Shown here: positions 7,893 to 17,203 of the stretch, in pieces
Position numbering within the stretch: the stretch's first letter is position 1
Layout: each line of letters starts with the position of its first letter
DNA from: Candidatus Ruminococcus avistercoris
GTDB lineage: Bacteria; Bacillota; Clostridia; Lachnospirales; Lachnospiraceae
Direction of reading: 5' to 3'
NCBI GenBank assembly: GCA_019120315.1
Contig: DWVJ01000036.1
Coordinates: forward strand, 1-64,000
DNA: 64,000 bases
Translations under genes and position numbers: made by a program
The notes under the pieces: generated by a model
Seen by the model: only the letters and a program-made list of their open reading frames with translations
Database searches by the model: none
What the model was told of the DNA's origin: nothing

Positions 7893-9116
7893 ATGCAAAG
7901 AGTCGAAGGAGGCGTGACAGCGGCCAGAGGTTTTTATGCGGCGGCCGCTGCGGCGGGAATCAAAAAAGAAAACCGGAAAGATATGGCTATGCTGTACAGT
8001 GAAGTCCCATGTGCGGCGGCCGGCACGTTTACGACCAATCTGGTCAAGGCAGCGCCGGTGAAATGGGATCAGAAGCAGGTCTATGAAAAACCCTGTGCCC
8101 AGGCTGTGATCTGCAACAGCGGAATTGCCAATGCCTGTACAGGGGAAGAGGGTATGGCCTGCTGTGCCATGACGGCGGAGGTGGCCGCCGGCGCACTGAA
8201 TATTCCGGAAGACCGTGTGCTGGTGGCATCCACCGGCGTCATCGGACAGCAGCTACCCATGACGGCCATCGCTGAAGGCATCCGCAGGATGGCGCCCCTT
8301 CTGTCGGATACGCTGGAGAGCGGAACCATGGCGGCCCAGGCGATCATGACCACGGATACGGTAAAGAAAGAAGTCGCCGTTACTTTTGAACTGGATGGCA
8401 AAAAGGTTACCGTCGGCGGCATGTGCAAAGGCTCCGGGATGATCCATCCCAATATGTGTACCATGCTGGGGTTTGTGACCACCGATGTGAAGATTTCCAA
8501 GGAACTTTTGCAGGAGGCGCTCTCACAGAGCATTCAGGATACCTTCAATATGGTGTCTGTGGATGGCGATACCTCCACCAACGATACGGTGCTGCTGCTG
8601 GCCAACGGCATGGCGGGAAATGAAGAGATCACGGAAAAGAATGAATCCTATAGGCTGTTCTGTCAGGCGCTGAACGAAGTGAATACTTTCCTGGCAAAGG
8701 CCATCGCCGCTGACGGCGAGGGGGCAACGGCGCTTTTTGAAGTAAAAGTTATCCATGCCAAGGACAAGGAGCAGGCGGTGACGCTGTCCAAATCGGTGAT
8801 CACCTCTTCTTTGACCAAGGCGGCCATCTTCGGCCACGATGCCAACTGGGGAAGAATTCTCTGTGCCATGGGATATTCCGGCGCGCAGTTTGATCCGGAG
8901 AAAGTGGATCTGTATTTTGAAAGCGCCGCCGGAAAACTTAAAATCATCGAAGACGGTGTGGCGGTGGATTACAGCGAGGAAGAAGCTACCAGGATACTGT
9001 CGGAAAAGGAAGTGACCGCCCTGATCGATGTGAAAATGGGGGATGCAGAAGCGACGGCCTGGGGCTGTGACCTGACCTATGATTATGTGAAAATCAATGC
9101 GGATTACCGCTCATAA
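7893..9116 (+). CDS. argJ: Glutamate N-acetyltransferase / amino-acid acetyltransferase (bifunctional ArgJ type)
   Basis: The protein has 407 residues, typical for ArgJ. It moves the acetyl group from N-acetylornithine to glutamate, closing the cyclic arginine route; some members also use acetyl-CoA. Self-cleavage is expected before T190 in the segment HPNMCTMLGF. The usual residue before the Thr is Ala and here it is Cys, a mild change next to the nucleophile. Other signatures are NSGIANACTG, STGVIG and DGDTSTNDT. No separate argA or argE is seen in the window, consistent with the cyclic pathway. Confidence 0.96.
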   Translation: MQRVEGGVTAARGFYAAAAAAGIKKENRKDMAMLYSEVPCAAAGTFTTNLVKAAPVKWDQKQVYEKPCAQAVICNSGIANACTGEEGMACCAMTAEVAAGALNIPEDRVLVASTGVIGQQLPMTAIAEGIRRMAPLLSDTLESGTMAAQAIMTTDTVKKEVAVTFELDGKKVTVGGMCKGSGMIHPNMCTMLGFVTTDVKISKELLQEALSQSIQDTFNMVSVDGDTSTNDTVLLLANGMAGNEEITEKNESYRLFCQALNEVNTFLAKAIAADGEGATALFEVKVIHAKDKEQAVTLSKSVITSSLTKAAIFGHDANWGRILCAMGYSGAQFDPEKVDLYFESAAGKLKIIEDGVAVDYSEEEATRILSEKEVTALIDVKMGDAEATAWGCDLTYDYVKINADYRS

Positions 9117-9128
9117 CAGGAGGATGAC

Positions 9129-10025
9129 ATGGTAAATCATAAATATCTGGAAAAGGCGGAGGTGCTGATCGAGGCGCTCCCTTATATACAGCGGTTCAAC
9201 CGGAAGATTGTCGTGGTAAAGTACGGCGGAAGCGCCATGGTGGATGAAGAGCTGAAGGAAAATGTGATCAAGGATGTGGTGCTTTTGAAGCTGGTGGGAT
9301 TTAAACCGATCATCGTCCACGGCGGCGGCAAGGAGATCAGCCGCTGGGTGGGCAAAGTCGGTATGGAGCCCCGTTTTATCAACGGGCTGCGTGTGACGGA
9401 CGAGGCCACCATGGAGGTGGCGGAAATGGTTCTTGGCAAGGTGAATAAAGAGCTGGTCACCTTCGTACAGTCGCTGGGGATAAAAGCCGTGGGCATCAGC
9501 GGAAAAGACGGAGGACTGCTGCAGGTGGAGAAAAAATGTCCCGATGGTCAGGATATCGGTTTTGTGGGAGAGATCACCCGGGTCAATCCGAAAATTCTTT
9601 TTGACCTGCTGGAAAAAGATTTCCTGCCCATTGTCTGCCCGGTAGGACTGGATGAGAATTTCCGTACATATAATATCAATGCGGATGATGCGGCGTGCAA
9701 GATCGCGGAGGCGGTCAAGGCGGAGAAGCTGGCTTTTCTGACGGACATCGAGGGAGTTTACCGGGATCCTTCGGATCCGGAGAGCCTGATTTCCGAATTG
9801 CATGTGCAGGAAGCGCAGTCTTTGATTGACAATGGAAACGTAGGCGGCGGGATGATTCCCAAACTGAAAAACTGTATCGACGCCATCCGGGAAGGGGTAA
9901 ACCGCGTCCATATCCTGGACGGACGGATTCCCCACAGTATTCTTTTGGAGATCTTTACCAATAAAGGTATCGGTACTGCAATTCTGAGGGAAGATGAGGA
10001 GAAATACTACCATGAAGATGAATGA
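9129..10025 (+). CDS. argB: Acetylglutamate kinase
   Basis: The protein has 298 residues. It phosphorylates N-acetylglutamate with ATP, usually the arginine-controlled step in organisms using the cyclic pathway. Motifs are VVKYGGSAM near residue 28, [33 protein letters not shown] and [14 protein letters not shown] 9129 follows AGGAGG by a few bases. Its 3' end overlaps the start of argD by 14 bp, suggesting coupled translation. The N-terminal helix ahead of the kinase core is of the kind found in arginine-sensitive hexameric enzymes, so feedback inhibition is plausible. Confidence 0.96.
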   Translation: MVNHKYLEKAEVLIEALPYIQRFNRKIVVVKYGGSAMVDEELKENVIKDVVLLKLVGFKPIIVHGGGKEISRWVGKVGMEPRFINGLRVTDEATMEVAEMVLGKVNKELVTFVQSLGIKAVGISGKDGGLLQVEKKCPDGQDIGFVGEITRVNPKILFDLLEKDFLPIVCPVGLDENFRTYNINADDAACKIAEAVKAEKLAFLTDIEGVYRDPSDPESLISELHVQEAQSLIDNGNVGGGMIPKLKNCIDAIREGVNRVHILDGRIPHSILLEIFTNKGIGTAILREDEEKYYHEDE

Positions 10026-11214
10026 GATGATGGAAACGTCAGAAGAATATATTCTGCATACTTATAACCGTTTTCCGGTGGTTTTGGAGAGGGGCGAGGG
10101 CGCATATCTCTATGATACGGATGGAAAGCAGTATCTGGATTTCGCAGCCGGCATAGCCGTCTGTGCGCTGGGACACTCCAATCCGGAATACCTGGATGCG
10201 CTGAAAAATCAGATGGACCGGCTGATGCATGTATCCAACCTGTATTACAACCGTCCTATGATGGAAGCAGGAGAAAAAGTAATCGCTGTCAGCGGCATGG
10301 ATAAGGTGTTTTTCACCAACAGCGGTACGGAAGCCATCGAAGGAGCGCTCAAAGCGGCTAAAAAATATGCGTTTGAGCGGGACGGGCACAGCGGCCATGA
10401 AATCATCGCCATGGAGCACTCTTTCCACGGAAGAAGCGTGGGAGCCCTGTCTGTGACTGGCAATGCCCATTACAGAGAGCCTTTTGAGCCGCTGATGGGC
10501 GGCGTGAAGTTCGCCGGATATAATGATCTGGAAAGCGTAAAAGAACAGATTACCGATAAGACATGCGCTATCATACTGGAAACTGTTCAGGGTGAGGGCG
10601 GTATCTATCCGGCGGACGGGGAATTCTTAAAGGGCGTGCGCCGTCTGTGTGACGAACATGATATTGTGATGATTCTGGACGAGATTCAGTGCGGTATGGG
10701 AAGATGCGGCGATTATTTCGCATGGCAGGGGTACGGCGTGCAGCCCGATGTGATGACCTGTGCCAAAGCCCTCGGCGGAGGCGTGCCGGTGGGAGCTTTT
10801 GTGATGAATCAAAAGGTCGCCAAGGCATCCCTGAAACCGGGCGATCACGGCGCCACTTACGGCGGTAATCCCTTCGTCTGCGCGGCGGTATCCAAAGTAT
10901 TCGATCTTTTTGAAAAGTATGAATTGATTTCCCATGTAAGGGAACTGACACCTTACCTGGAGCAGCGGCTGGATGAGATCGTGGATCAATACGACTGCGT
11001 GACACAGCGAAGAGGAAAAGGGTTCATGCAGGGGCTGGTGATCACAGGGCGTCCCGTAGGGGAGGTCATCAACAGGGCGCTGGAAAACGGTCTGCTGGTG
11101 ATCTCCGCCGGAACGGATGTGCTGCGTCTTGTGCCGCCGCTGATCATTACCAGGGAGCAGATCGACGAGATGACAGAGAAATTAAAAGACAGCCTTAACC
11201 AGGTTGATCTGTAA
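10012..11214 (+). CDS. argD: Acetylornithine aminotransferase
   Basis: The protein has 400 residues, a class III PLP aminotransferase. It converts N-acetylglutamate semialdehyde to N-acetylornithine. Motifs: [17 protein letters not shown] for phosphate binding, [18 protein letters not shown], and the PLP lysine K252 in [14 protein letters not shown] 10012 was chosen because GAGGAG at 9996-10001 is well spaced; an upstream ATG at 9994 lies before that site. It overlaps argB by 14 bp and overlaps the convergent GDSL gene by 20 bp at its 3' end, with no terminator recognised between them. Confidence 0.95.
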   Translation: MKMNEMMETSEEYILHTYNRFPVVLERGEGAYLYDTDGKQYLDFAAGIAVCALGHSNPEYLDALKNQMDRLMHVSNLYYNRPMMEAGEKVIAVSGMDKVFFTNSGTEAIEGALKAAKKYAFERDGHSGHEIIAMEHSFHGRSVGALSVTGNAHYREPFEPLMGGVKFAGYNDLESVKEQITDKTCAIILETVQGEGGIYPADGEFLKGVRRLCDEHDIVMILDEIQCGMGRCGDYFAWQGYGVQPDVMTCAKALGGGVPVGAFVMNQKVAKASLKPGDHGATYGGNPFVCAAVSKVFDLFEKYELISHVRELTPYLEQRLDEIVDQYDCVTQRRGKGFMQGLVITGRPVGEVINRALENGLLVISAGTDVLRLVPPLIITREQIDEMTEKLKDSLNQVDL

Positions 11215-11905
11215 AGTTTTGCTCAAAGGCGCGAAATTCCCGACAGACGGTTTCGGCGATAAGCTGTGCTCCGCCGCAGTCGGGATGGACGCCGTCCAGG
11301 GTGAAGAACTGCTCCTGGACCAAGAGCGCTTCGTGGATGTCAATGAGGGGAATGTCCCTTTCCTCTGCGATATCTTTTAAAAGGGCAATCTCCAGATTCA
11401 GATATTCCCGGTGCATGGCAAAGCGTATGGCGCCGTCTTTTTCCAGAGAGAAGAGGGGCGGAGGCGTCAGGATATAAAGTCTGGGAGAAGAGGGCAGGGC
11501 AAGATAGAAATCGATCAGCTTTTCATAGTCCCGGCAAAAAGAATCGATATCCTTCCAGTTTCCTTTTTTCGTGTCGTTGGTGCCCAGCATGAGGAAAACC
11601 ACATCGGGGGAGAAGACGGCGCTGCGCTCAAAAGCGGGCTGTTCCCGGTATGGTTTGTCGCCGGAGGATTGCACCGTGGCGGAGTTGACGCCGAAATTTT
11701 TTACCAGATAAGAGTTTCCAAGAAGTTGCTGCAGGCGGGCAGGATAGCACTCCCGGCTGCGGTTTTTCAGGTAAGCGCCCCAGGTGATGCTGTCTCCCAC
11801 ACAGGCGATGCGGACCGCTTTGGGACGGAAAAAAACGATGGAAAAAACAGCCGCCGCGCAGGCGGCGCCAAGACAGGCCGCGGCAAAAAAAGTTCTTTTT
11901 TTCAT
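11195..11905 (-). CDS. SGNH/GDSL-type lipase/esterase, membrane-anchored
   Basis: The protein has 236 residues. An N-terminal hydrophobic segment (about 6-26) exports or anchors it. The catalytic blocks of SGNH hydrolases are present: CVGDSITWG (Ser), the Gly/Asn pair in GVNSATVQ, LGTNDTKKG, and DGVHPD (Asp-His). A cell-surface esterase acting on acylated sugars or lipids is the likely role; the neighbouring membrane acyltransferase would fit an O-acetylation/deacetylation pair, which is inference. ATG complementary to 11903-11905 has AGG about 8 nt upstream; a TTG two codons earlier is less likely. The 3' end overlaps argD. Confidence 0.88.
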   Translation of the reverse strand: MKKRTFFAAACLGAACAAAVFSIVFFRPKAVRIACVGDSITWGAYLKNRSRECYPARLQQLLGNSYLVKNFGVNSATVQSSGDKPYREQPAFERSAVFSPDVVFLMLGTNDTKKGNWKDIDSFCRDYEKLIDFYLALPSSPRLYILTPPPLFSLEKDGAIRFAMHREYLNLEIALLKDIAEERDIPLIDIHEALLVQEQFFTLDGVHPDCGGAQLIAETVCREFRAFEQNFTDQPG

Positions 11906-11973
11906 AGACAAACCTCGATTCTATAAAGGTCAGAAACAGGGAGAGAGATTCTCCCTGCTTATATTGTAAAGTG

Positions 11974-12960
11974 ATGAATAAGATTTGTACAGAACAAAAA
12001 AGCAGAGACTATCTTTTTGATAATTATAAGGCGCTTCTCATTTTTTTGGTGGTGCTGGGCCATTTTGCGGAGGCGGGAAAGGGCAATGAGATCCTTCATT
12101 GCCTGAAATGGCTGATTTTCAGCTTCCATATGCCGGCGTTTATCTTTATTTCCGGTTATTTTTCCAAGAAAAAAACGTCCTTTATCCAGCTGGTCCGCAA
12201 GCTGGCGGTTCCCTATCTGGTGTTTGAGGTGCTGTATTATCTGCTCTATATCTTTATCCTGCACAAAGAAACCAGACTGTATCTTTTATACCCGAAATTT
12301 ACACTCTGGTATCTGATGGCCTTGTTTGTGTGGAAACTGGCGACGCCGCTGGTGATGAAGATTCCTTTCCATCTGATCTTTGCCGTGGCGGCAGGTCTCT
12401 GGGTGGGAAGTTCCGGGCTGGATGACAATTTCCTGAGCATTCCCCGTATCCTGGCCTTTTATCCCTTCTTTTTGCTGGGAGTTCACACAAAAAGGGAACA
12501 GGTGGCAAAGCTGCGGGAGAAACTGCCGCAAAAAGCTGCTGCCGCCATACTGGCGGTGATTGGCGCAGGGCTAAGCGTGATTGCGGTGAAGAAAATTTTG
12601 GTACCGCAGGTTTTTTATGGAAGATTTGATTATCATTACCTGCAGGAAGGGGTATTGGAGGGGATTCTGATCCGGGCGGCCTGCTATGGGATTTCTCTGG
12701 CGATTACCGTTCTTTTGCTGGCGCTGCTTCCCGCAGGGCGGACACGGTTTTGTCTGCTGGGGGAACGGACGATGGCGGTTTATCTTTTTCACGGACTGAT
12801 CTGTGTCTGTGTGAAAGCGGGATGGCATCAGCTGCCGCCGATGAACACCGTTCTGGAGGCGGCGCTGCTGATCGGGATCAGTGCGGCGCTGACTTATGTG
12901 CTGTCCCGGAAATGTTTTACGGATGTTCTGAATAAAATAACCCGGATCGGGCAATCCTGA
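11974..12960 (+). CDS. Acyltransferase family 3 (membrane O-acyltransferase)
   Basis: The protein has 328 residues, with about ten TM segments. The start YLFDNYKALLIFLVVLGHF is the classic acyltransferase-3 first helix, with the conserved His at its end; FHMPAFIFISGYF also matches. A late RTMAVYLFHGLI segment completes the pattern. Such enzymes pass acetyl groups from the cytoplasm to sugars, teichoic acids or peptidoglycan outside. The start is ATG 11974 (a GTG sits just before). A small hairpin (agggaga/tctccct, 11938-11956) lies upstream, and no strong ribosome site is visible. It is divergent from the GDSL esterase. Confidence 0.88.
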   Translation: MNKICTEQKSRDYLFDNYKALLIFLVVLGHFAEAGKGNEILHCLKWLIFSFHMPAFIFISGYFSKKKTSFIQLVRKLAVPYLVFEVLYYLLYIFILHKETRLYLLYPKFTLWYLMALFVWKLATPLVMKIPFHLIFAVAAGLWVGSSGLDDNFLSIPRILAFYPFFLLGVHTKREQVAKLREKLPQKAAAAILAVIGAGLSVIAVKKILVPQVFYGRFDYHYLQEGVLEGILIRAACYGISLAITVLLLALLPAGRTRFCLLGERTMAVYLFHGLICVCVKAGWHQLPPMNTVLEAALLIGISAALTYVLSRKCFTDVLNKITRIGQS

Positions 12961-12987
12961 AAGAAAAAGGAAACGGGGGATTATTTC

Positions 12988-13422
12988 ATGCCGGGTATTT
13001 TTACAGCGCTGCTTTCCGGCGCGTTGATGAGCATTCAGGGTGTGTTTAATACAGAAGTGACGAAACAGGCGGGTTTGTGGGTATCTACGGGGTGGGTACA
13101 GCTGACCGCCTTTCTTGTATGCGCAGCTGCCTGGGCATTTACCGGCCGGCCGCAGATCGGCGCGCTTTTTGCGGCGGAGCATAAATATACCTTGCTGGGC
13201 GGGGTGATCGGAGCTTTTATCACGGTGACGGTGATCCGGAGTATGGCGGATCTGGGGCCGGCAAGGTCTGTCATGCTGATTGTAATCGCGCAGCTGGCGG
13301 TAGCCTATCTCATCGAACTGCTGGGGATTTTCGGAGTGGAAAAGCAGCCTTTCCAGTGGCGCAGGCTGATCGGTATGGCTGTCGCCATTGCGGGAATTGT
13401 GATTTTTAAATGGGAAAAATAA
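12988..13422 (+). CDS. Small DMT-superfamily transporter (YdcZ/DUF606 type)
   Basis: The protein has 144 residues and four to five TM helices. The first helix LSGALMSIQGVFNTEVTKQ and the last helix GMAVAIAGIVIFKW match the four-to-five helix half-size DMT proteins formerly DUF606. Substrate is unknown. Members often come as homologous or fused pairs, but only one is present here. It follows the acyltransferase by 27 bp and is preceded by AAAAAGGAAACGGGGG. The next gene has its own promoter overlapping the end of this gene's 3' region. Confidence 0.85.
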   Translation: MPGIFTALLSGALMSIQGVFNTEVTKQAGLWVSTGWVQLTAFLVCAAAWAFTGRPQIGALFAAEHKYTLLGGVIGAFITVTVIRSMADLGPARSVMLIVIAQLAVAYLIELLGIFGVEKQPFQWRRLIGMAVAIAGIVIFKWEK

Positions 13423-13423
13423 C

Positions 13424-13452
13424 TTGTATTCGGAATGGGAATTCGTTACAAT
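13424..13452 (+). promoter_or_regulatory. Promoter for the comEA operon
   Basis: TTGTAT (13424-13429), 17-bp spacer, TACAAT (13447-13452), directly after the transporter stop. The leader to comEA is about 70 nt and holds short complementary blocks (ggactttacgggaaactgcgtaaag) that could fold. Confidence 0.6.
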
Positions 13453-13528
13453 GAGGGTAACGCGAAAGCGTTGGCTGTGTAAAAATCTGCGGGACTTTAC
13501 GGGAAACTGCGTAAAGAGGTGACGGCAG

Positions 13529-14140
13529 ATGAAAATAATAAGAAAAATGTGCGGCGCGCTGTTTTTGCTGGCAGTACTTCTGTGGGGCTGCGGCGACGAA
13601 GTCGTCTACCAGTTAAAGGAAGATGCCGGAAAACAGCAAGATGTGCCGGCCGCGCAGGCGGAAGGAGATGCCGGCGCGGTATCGGATGGGGAGACGGCGG
13701 AGGAACCGGAAAAATCAACCATTGTGGTTCATGTCTGCGGAGCGGTGGCGCGCCCCGGCGTCTATGAGCTGGCGGCGGGAAGCCGGGCGGAAGCGGCGGT
13801 GAAGGCGGCGGGAGGATTGACCGGGGATGCCCTGGAGGAGAGCCTGAATCAGGCCAGGATTTTAACAGACGGGGAGCAGATCCGGGTTCTCACGAAAGAG
13901 GAAGCACAGAATGCGGCTGCGGCTGGGCAGGAAGGAGTTTCCGGCGGTAAGATCGACATCAACACGGCGGATATCTCCGGATTGGTCACGCTAAATGGAA
14001 TCGGAGAGACGAAAGCGGAGGCGATTATCGCTTATCGGGAAGCGCATGGTGGGTTTAAGAAAATCGAGGATATCTGTGAAGTGGATGGAATCGGTGAAAA
14101 AACATTTGAGAAGATAAAAGACAGTATTACTGTAAGTTGA
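13529..14140 (+). CDS. comEA: ComEA-like DNA-binding protein (SLBB + helix-hairpin-helix)
   Basis: The protein has 203 residues. An N-terminal hydrophobic stretch ending LLWGC21 looks like a lipoprotein signal, though W at -2 is unusual. An acidic linker follows to about residue 65. Residues 67-120 form an SLBB domain (VVHVCGAVARPGVYEL), and 140-203 carry two helix-hairpin-helix motifs (DINTADISGLVTLNGIG and EVDGIGEKTFEKI). ComEA binds incoming double-stranded DNA outside the membrane and hands it to ComEC, which lies 3 kb downstream in the same orientation. ATG 13529 follows AGAGGTG. A two-component system is inserted between the two competence genes. Confidence 0.9.
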   Translation: MKIIRKMCGALFLLAVLLWGCGDEVVYQLKEDAGKQQDVPAAQAEGDAGAVSDGETAEEPEKSTIVVHVCGAVARPGVYELAAGSRAEAAVKAAGGLTGDALEESLNQARILTDGEQIRVLTKEEAQNAAAAGQEGVSGGKIDINTADISGLVTLNGIGETKAEAIIAYREAHGGFKKIEDICEVDGIGEKTFEKIKDSITVS

Positions 14141-14151
14141 GGAGCGAAAAA

Positions 14152-14838
14152 ATGAGCAAGAGAGTACTGGTTGTGGATGATGAGAAACTGATTGTAAAGG
14201 GGATCCGTTTTTCCCTGGAGCAGGACGGAATGGAAGTGGAATGCGCTTATGACGGTGAAGAAGCTCTGGAGAAGGTCAAAGAAAACAAGTACGATATTAT
14301 TCTGCTGGATCTGATGCTTCCCAAGATCAGCGGTCTGGAGGTATGTCAGCAGATCCGGGAATTTTCCCAAGTGCCCATCGTCATGCTGACAGCGAAGGGG
14401 GAGGATATGGATAAGATCCTCGGGCTGGAGTACGGCGCGGATGATTATATTACAAAACCGTTCAATATTCTGGAGGTAAAGGCCAGGATCAAGGCGATCA
14501 TGCGCAGAACTTCCCGAACGGAAAAGACGGAACGGGAGAGGATCATCGAGGTTCAGGATATGAAGATCGACTGCGAGAGCAGAAGGGTTTATATCAAAGG
14601 GGAAGAGGTCAATTTGACGGCCAAAGAGTTTGATCTTTTGGAACTTCTGGTTCATAATCCCAACAAAGTCTACAGCCGGGAGAACCTTCTTAAAATTATC
14701 TGGGGCTACGAATACCTGGGAGATGTCCGGACTGTGGACGTCCATATCCGCAGACTGAGGGAAAAGATCGAAAGTAATCCCAGCGATCCCAAATATGTAC
14801 ATACGAAGTGGGGAGTGGGTTACTATTTCCAGGCATAA
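14152..14838 (+). CDS. OmpR/PhoB-family response regulator
   Basis: The protein has 228 residues. The receiver domain (1-115) has the acidic pair VVDDE, phospho-acceptor D53 in ILLDLMLP, and K in TKPF. The winged-helix DNA-binding domain covers about 130-228 (LTAKEFDLLELL, DVRTVDVHIRRLREKI). It is a WalR/PhoP-like layout. ATG 14152 follows GAGGAG (14139-14144); upstream TTG 14137 is not needed. It lies 11 bp after comEA and 1 bp before the sensor kinase. Target genes cannot be read from the sequence; location suggests envelope or competence functions. Confidence 0.95.
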   Translation: MSKRVLVVDDEKLIVKGIRFSLEQDGMEVECAYDGEEALEKVKENKYDIILLDLMLPKISGLEVCQQIREFSQVPIVMLTAKGEDMDKILGLEYGADDYITKPFNILEVKARIKAIMRRTSRTEKTERERIIEVQDMKIDCESRRVYIKGEEVNLTAKEFDLLELLVHNPNKVYSRENLLKIIWGYEYLGDVRTVDVHIRRLREKIESNPSDPKYVHTKWGVGYYFQA

Positions 14839-14839
14839 T

Positions 14840-16267
14840 GTGAAAGGGCGGTTTAAGTTTTTCAGAAGCCTGCGATTTCGTATCATGATCATTCTGGTGA
14901 TTATCGGGATTGTTCCCAGCGTGGTGGTGGAAAAAGGAATCGTGAGCAGTTATGAGGACCGCGCAGTCTCTCTGCGCGGATTCAACGTAAAGAGTCAGTG
15001 CGATATTCTATGTAATCTGCTGGTTTCGGAAAATTATTTTGAGGATCCCGGTTCCACGTCTGTGGAGGGGGAGCTCTCTTTGTTTTCCAATATTTACAGC
15101 GGGAGAATCCTGATTGTAAATCAGGATTTTGAGATTATATTTGACACTTACGATCTGGATCAGGGAAAGATATTTATCTCGGAAGAGGTGGTGCAGTGTT
15201 TCCAGGGGAAAGAAATCAGCCAGTATGATGAGAAGAACCGTTATATTGAAATCGCTGCGCCCATACAGAACACAGACGGGAGCGCCAGAACCACTCTGGG
15301 CGTCATGCTGGTCAGCTGCTCTACGGATGAGATCGCTGCCAGCATTGATATCCTGGAGCAAAAAGGGATGCTGCTTCTGGTCATCATCACTATCCTGGTG
15401 CTGGTGTTCGGTTATGTGCTTTCCAGCATCCTGATGAAGCCTTTCGGACGTGTCTCAAAAGCCATAGAAGACATCACGGACGGGTATCTGGATGAAAATA
15501 TTTCCGTGCCGGATTACACGGAGACGGAACTGATCACCGATGCGTTCAATAAGATGCTGGCCAGGGTGAAGACGTTGGATGAGTCTCGCCAGGAGTTTGT
15601 TTCCAACGTATCCCATGAATTAAAGACGCCTCTGGCTTCCATCAAGGTGCTGGCGGATTCGCTGAATATGCAGGAGAACGCTCCGCTGGAGATGTATCAG
15701 GAATTCATGCAGGATATTACACAGGAAATTGACCGGGAGAATAAAATCATTACGGATCTTCTGTCTTTGGTGAAGCTGGACAAGAAAGCGGCGGATTTGA
15801 ATATCGAACTGATTAATATCAATGATTTGCTGGAATTGATCTTAAAGAGGTTAAAGCCCATCGCGTCCAAACGGCAGATCGAACTGATCCTGGACAGCTT
15901 CCGGCCGGTCAATGCGGAAGTGGATGAGGTGAAAGTGACGCTGGCCTTTTCCAATCTGGTGGAAAACGCCATCAAATACAATGTGGACGGCGGCTGGGTC
16001 CGCGTGTCCTTGAATGCAGATCATAAGTATTTTTATGTCACTGTGGCGGATTCCGGTATCGGCATACCGGAGGACAGTCTGGATCATGTGTTTGAACGGT
16101 TTTACCGGGTGGACAAGTCTCATTCCCGGGAGATCGGCGGTACCGGCCTGGGGCTGTCCATCACCAGGAGCGCGATTTTGATCCATCACGGAGCGATTAA
16201 AGTGTACAGTAAGGAGAATGAGGGGACGACGTTCTCTGTCCGTATCCCGCTTACGTACATTGATTAG
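14840..16267 (+). CDS. Sensor histidine kinase partner of the upstream regulator
   Basis: The protein has 475 residues if GTG 14840, one base after the regulator stop, is the start; ATG 14884 is the alternative and would still keep most of TM1. TM1 lies near 14-30, followed by an extracytoplasmic domain of about 150 residues, TM2 near 178-200, HAMP to about 250, HisKA with NVSHELKTPLAS (phospho-H259), and HATPase_c with NLVENAIKYN, DSGIGIP and GGTGLGLSI. It is complete. The sensor domain is not recognised. No clear ribosome site precedes the GTG, so coupling to the regulator is likely. Confidence 0.93.
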   Translation: MKGRFKFFRSLRFRIMIILVIIGIVPSVVVEKGIVSSYEDRAVSLRGFNVKSQCDILCNLLVSENYFEDPGSTSVEGELSLFSNIYSGRILIVNQDFEIIFDTYDLDQGKIFISEEVVQCFQGKEISQYDEKNRYIEIAAPIQNTDGSARTTLGVMLVSCSTDEIAASIDILEQKGMLLLVIITILVLVFGYVLSSILMKPFGRVSKAIEDITDGYLDENISVPDYTETELITDAFNKMLARVKTLDESRQEFVSNVSHELKTPLASIKVLADSLNMQENAPLEMYQEFMQDITQEIDRENKIITDLLSLVKLDKKAADLNIELININDLLELILKRLKPIASKRQIELILDSFRPVNAEVDEVKVTLAFSNLVENAIKYNVDGGWVRVSLNADHKYFYVTVADSGIGIPEDSLDHVFERFYRVDKSHSREIGGTGLGLSITRSAILIHHGAIKVYSKENEGTTFSVRIPLTYID

Positions 16268-16276
16268 AGGAGAAGC

Positions 16277-17203
16277 ATGAGAAAACGGGCATTGTATCTC
16301 TGCCTGTTTCTGCTGATGATTCTGCTGACGGGATGTACCGTTTCAGGGGAAGAAGAACAGACGGAGGGATATCAGTTATATTATGTAAACGCGGAAAAGA
16401 CAAAAGTGATCAGCGAACCGGTGCAGCTGGATGAAACGAAGGATCTCACGGAGCAGATGGCGGATAGGCTGCTGAAACAGCCATTGGGAGAAGGACAGGT
16501 TATGCTGCTGCCGGAACAGGTGACCTTTTTGGACTATGAGATGGCAGACGGCGTTCTGAAACTGAATTTCAGCGCGGCATATCAGGAGCTGAAGCGGATG
16601 GAGGAAGTTTTGATCCGGGCCAGCATCGTGAAAACCTTCGTTCAGATTCCGGAGGTTTCTTCCGTGGAGATTCTGGTGGAGGGAAGTCCGCTGCTGGATT
16701 CCTACGGGGAGGCTGTGGCGCCTATGACGGGGGAATCTTTTGTGGAGAATTCCGGTAAGGAGATCAACGCCTATCAGCATGTCCATCTGACGCTGTATTT
16801 TGCCAATGAGAGCGGGAATAAACTGGTGCGTGAGGAGAGAAGCATCTATTACAGTACCAGTATGCCGCTGGAAAGAGTGATTGTGGAACAGCTGCTGAAA
16901 GGGCCGCGGGATGAAAGTCATTATCCCACTATTCCGGCGGAAACCAAGATCCTGGGAGTGACAGTGGCGGACGGCGTGTGTTATGTCAATCTGGATCAGA
17001 CTTTTTCGGATATGGCGCTGAATCAGCAGGAGGAAATTCCGATTTATTCCATTACCAATTCTCTGGTGGAATCCGGTTCTGTGACTCAGGTGCAGATTTC
17101 CATTAACGGAGAAACCAAAAAGCCGTACCGGGAGCATGTCAGTCTGGATCAGCTGTTTCATGCGAGAATGGATTTGGTAGAAGAAGGGGGAGCGGATGAA
17201 TAA
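16277..17203 (+). CDS. GerMN-domain lipoprotein
   Basis: The protein has 308 residues. The lipobox LLTGC (C20) predicts lipid anchoring outside the membrane. Two GerMN domains follow, about 45-155 and 165-295, with the repeated pattern ADGVLKLNFS...SIVKTF and ADGVCYVNLDQTFSD...SITNSLVE. GerM in Bacillus joins mother cell and forespore during sporulation; in non-spore contexts GerMN proteins go with LpqB-like kinase partners. Its position right after a sensor kinase resembles the MtrAB-LpqB arrangement, so an auxiliary to the two-component system is a fair inference. ATG 16277 follows AGAGGAGAAG. Confidence 0.88.
   Translation: MRKRALYLCLFLLMILLTGCTVSGEEEQTEGYQLYYVNAEKTKVISEPVQLDETKDLTEQMADRLLKQPLGEGQVMLLPEQVTFLDYEMADGVLKLNFSAAYQELKRMEEVLIRASIVKTFVQIPEVSSVEILVEGSPLLDSYGEAVAPMTGESFVENSGKEINAYQHVHLTLYFANESGNKLVREERSIYYSTSMPLERVIVEQLLKGPRDESHYPTIPAETKILGVTVADGVCYVNLDQTFSDMALNQQEEIPIYSITNSLVESGSVTQVQISINGETKKPYREHVSLDQLFHARMDLVEEGGADE

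Noticed and set aside
11938-11956. Riboswitch before the acyltransferase gene
   Set aside because: Only a 7-bp hairpin in a 68-bp gap; too small for a known aptamer.
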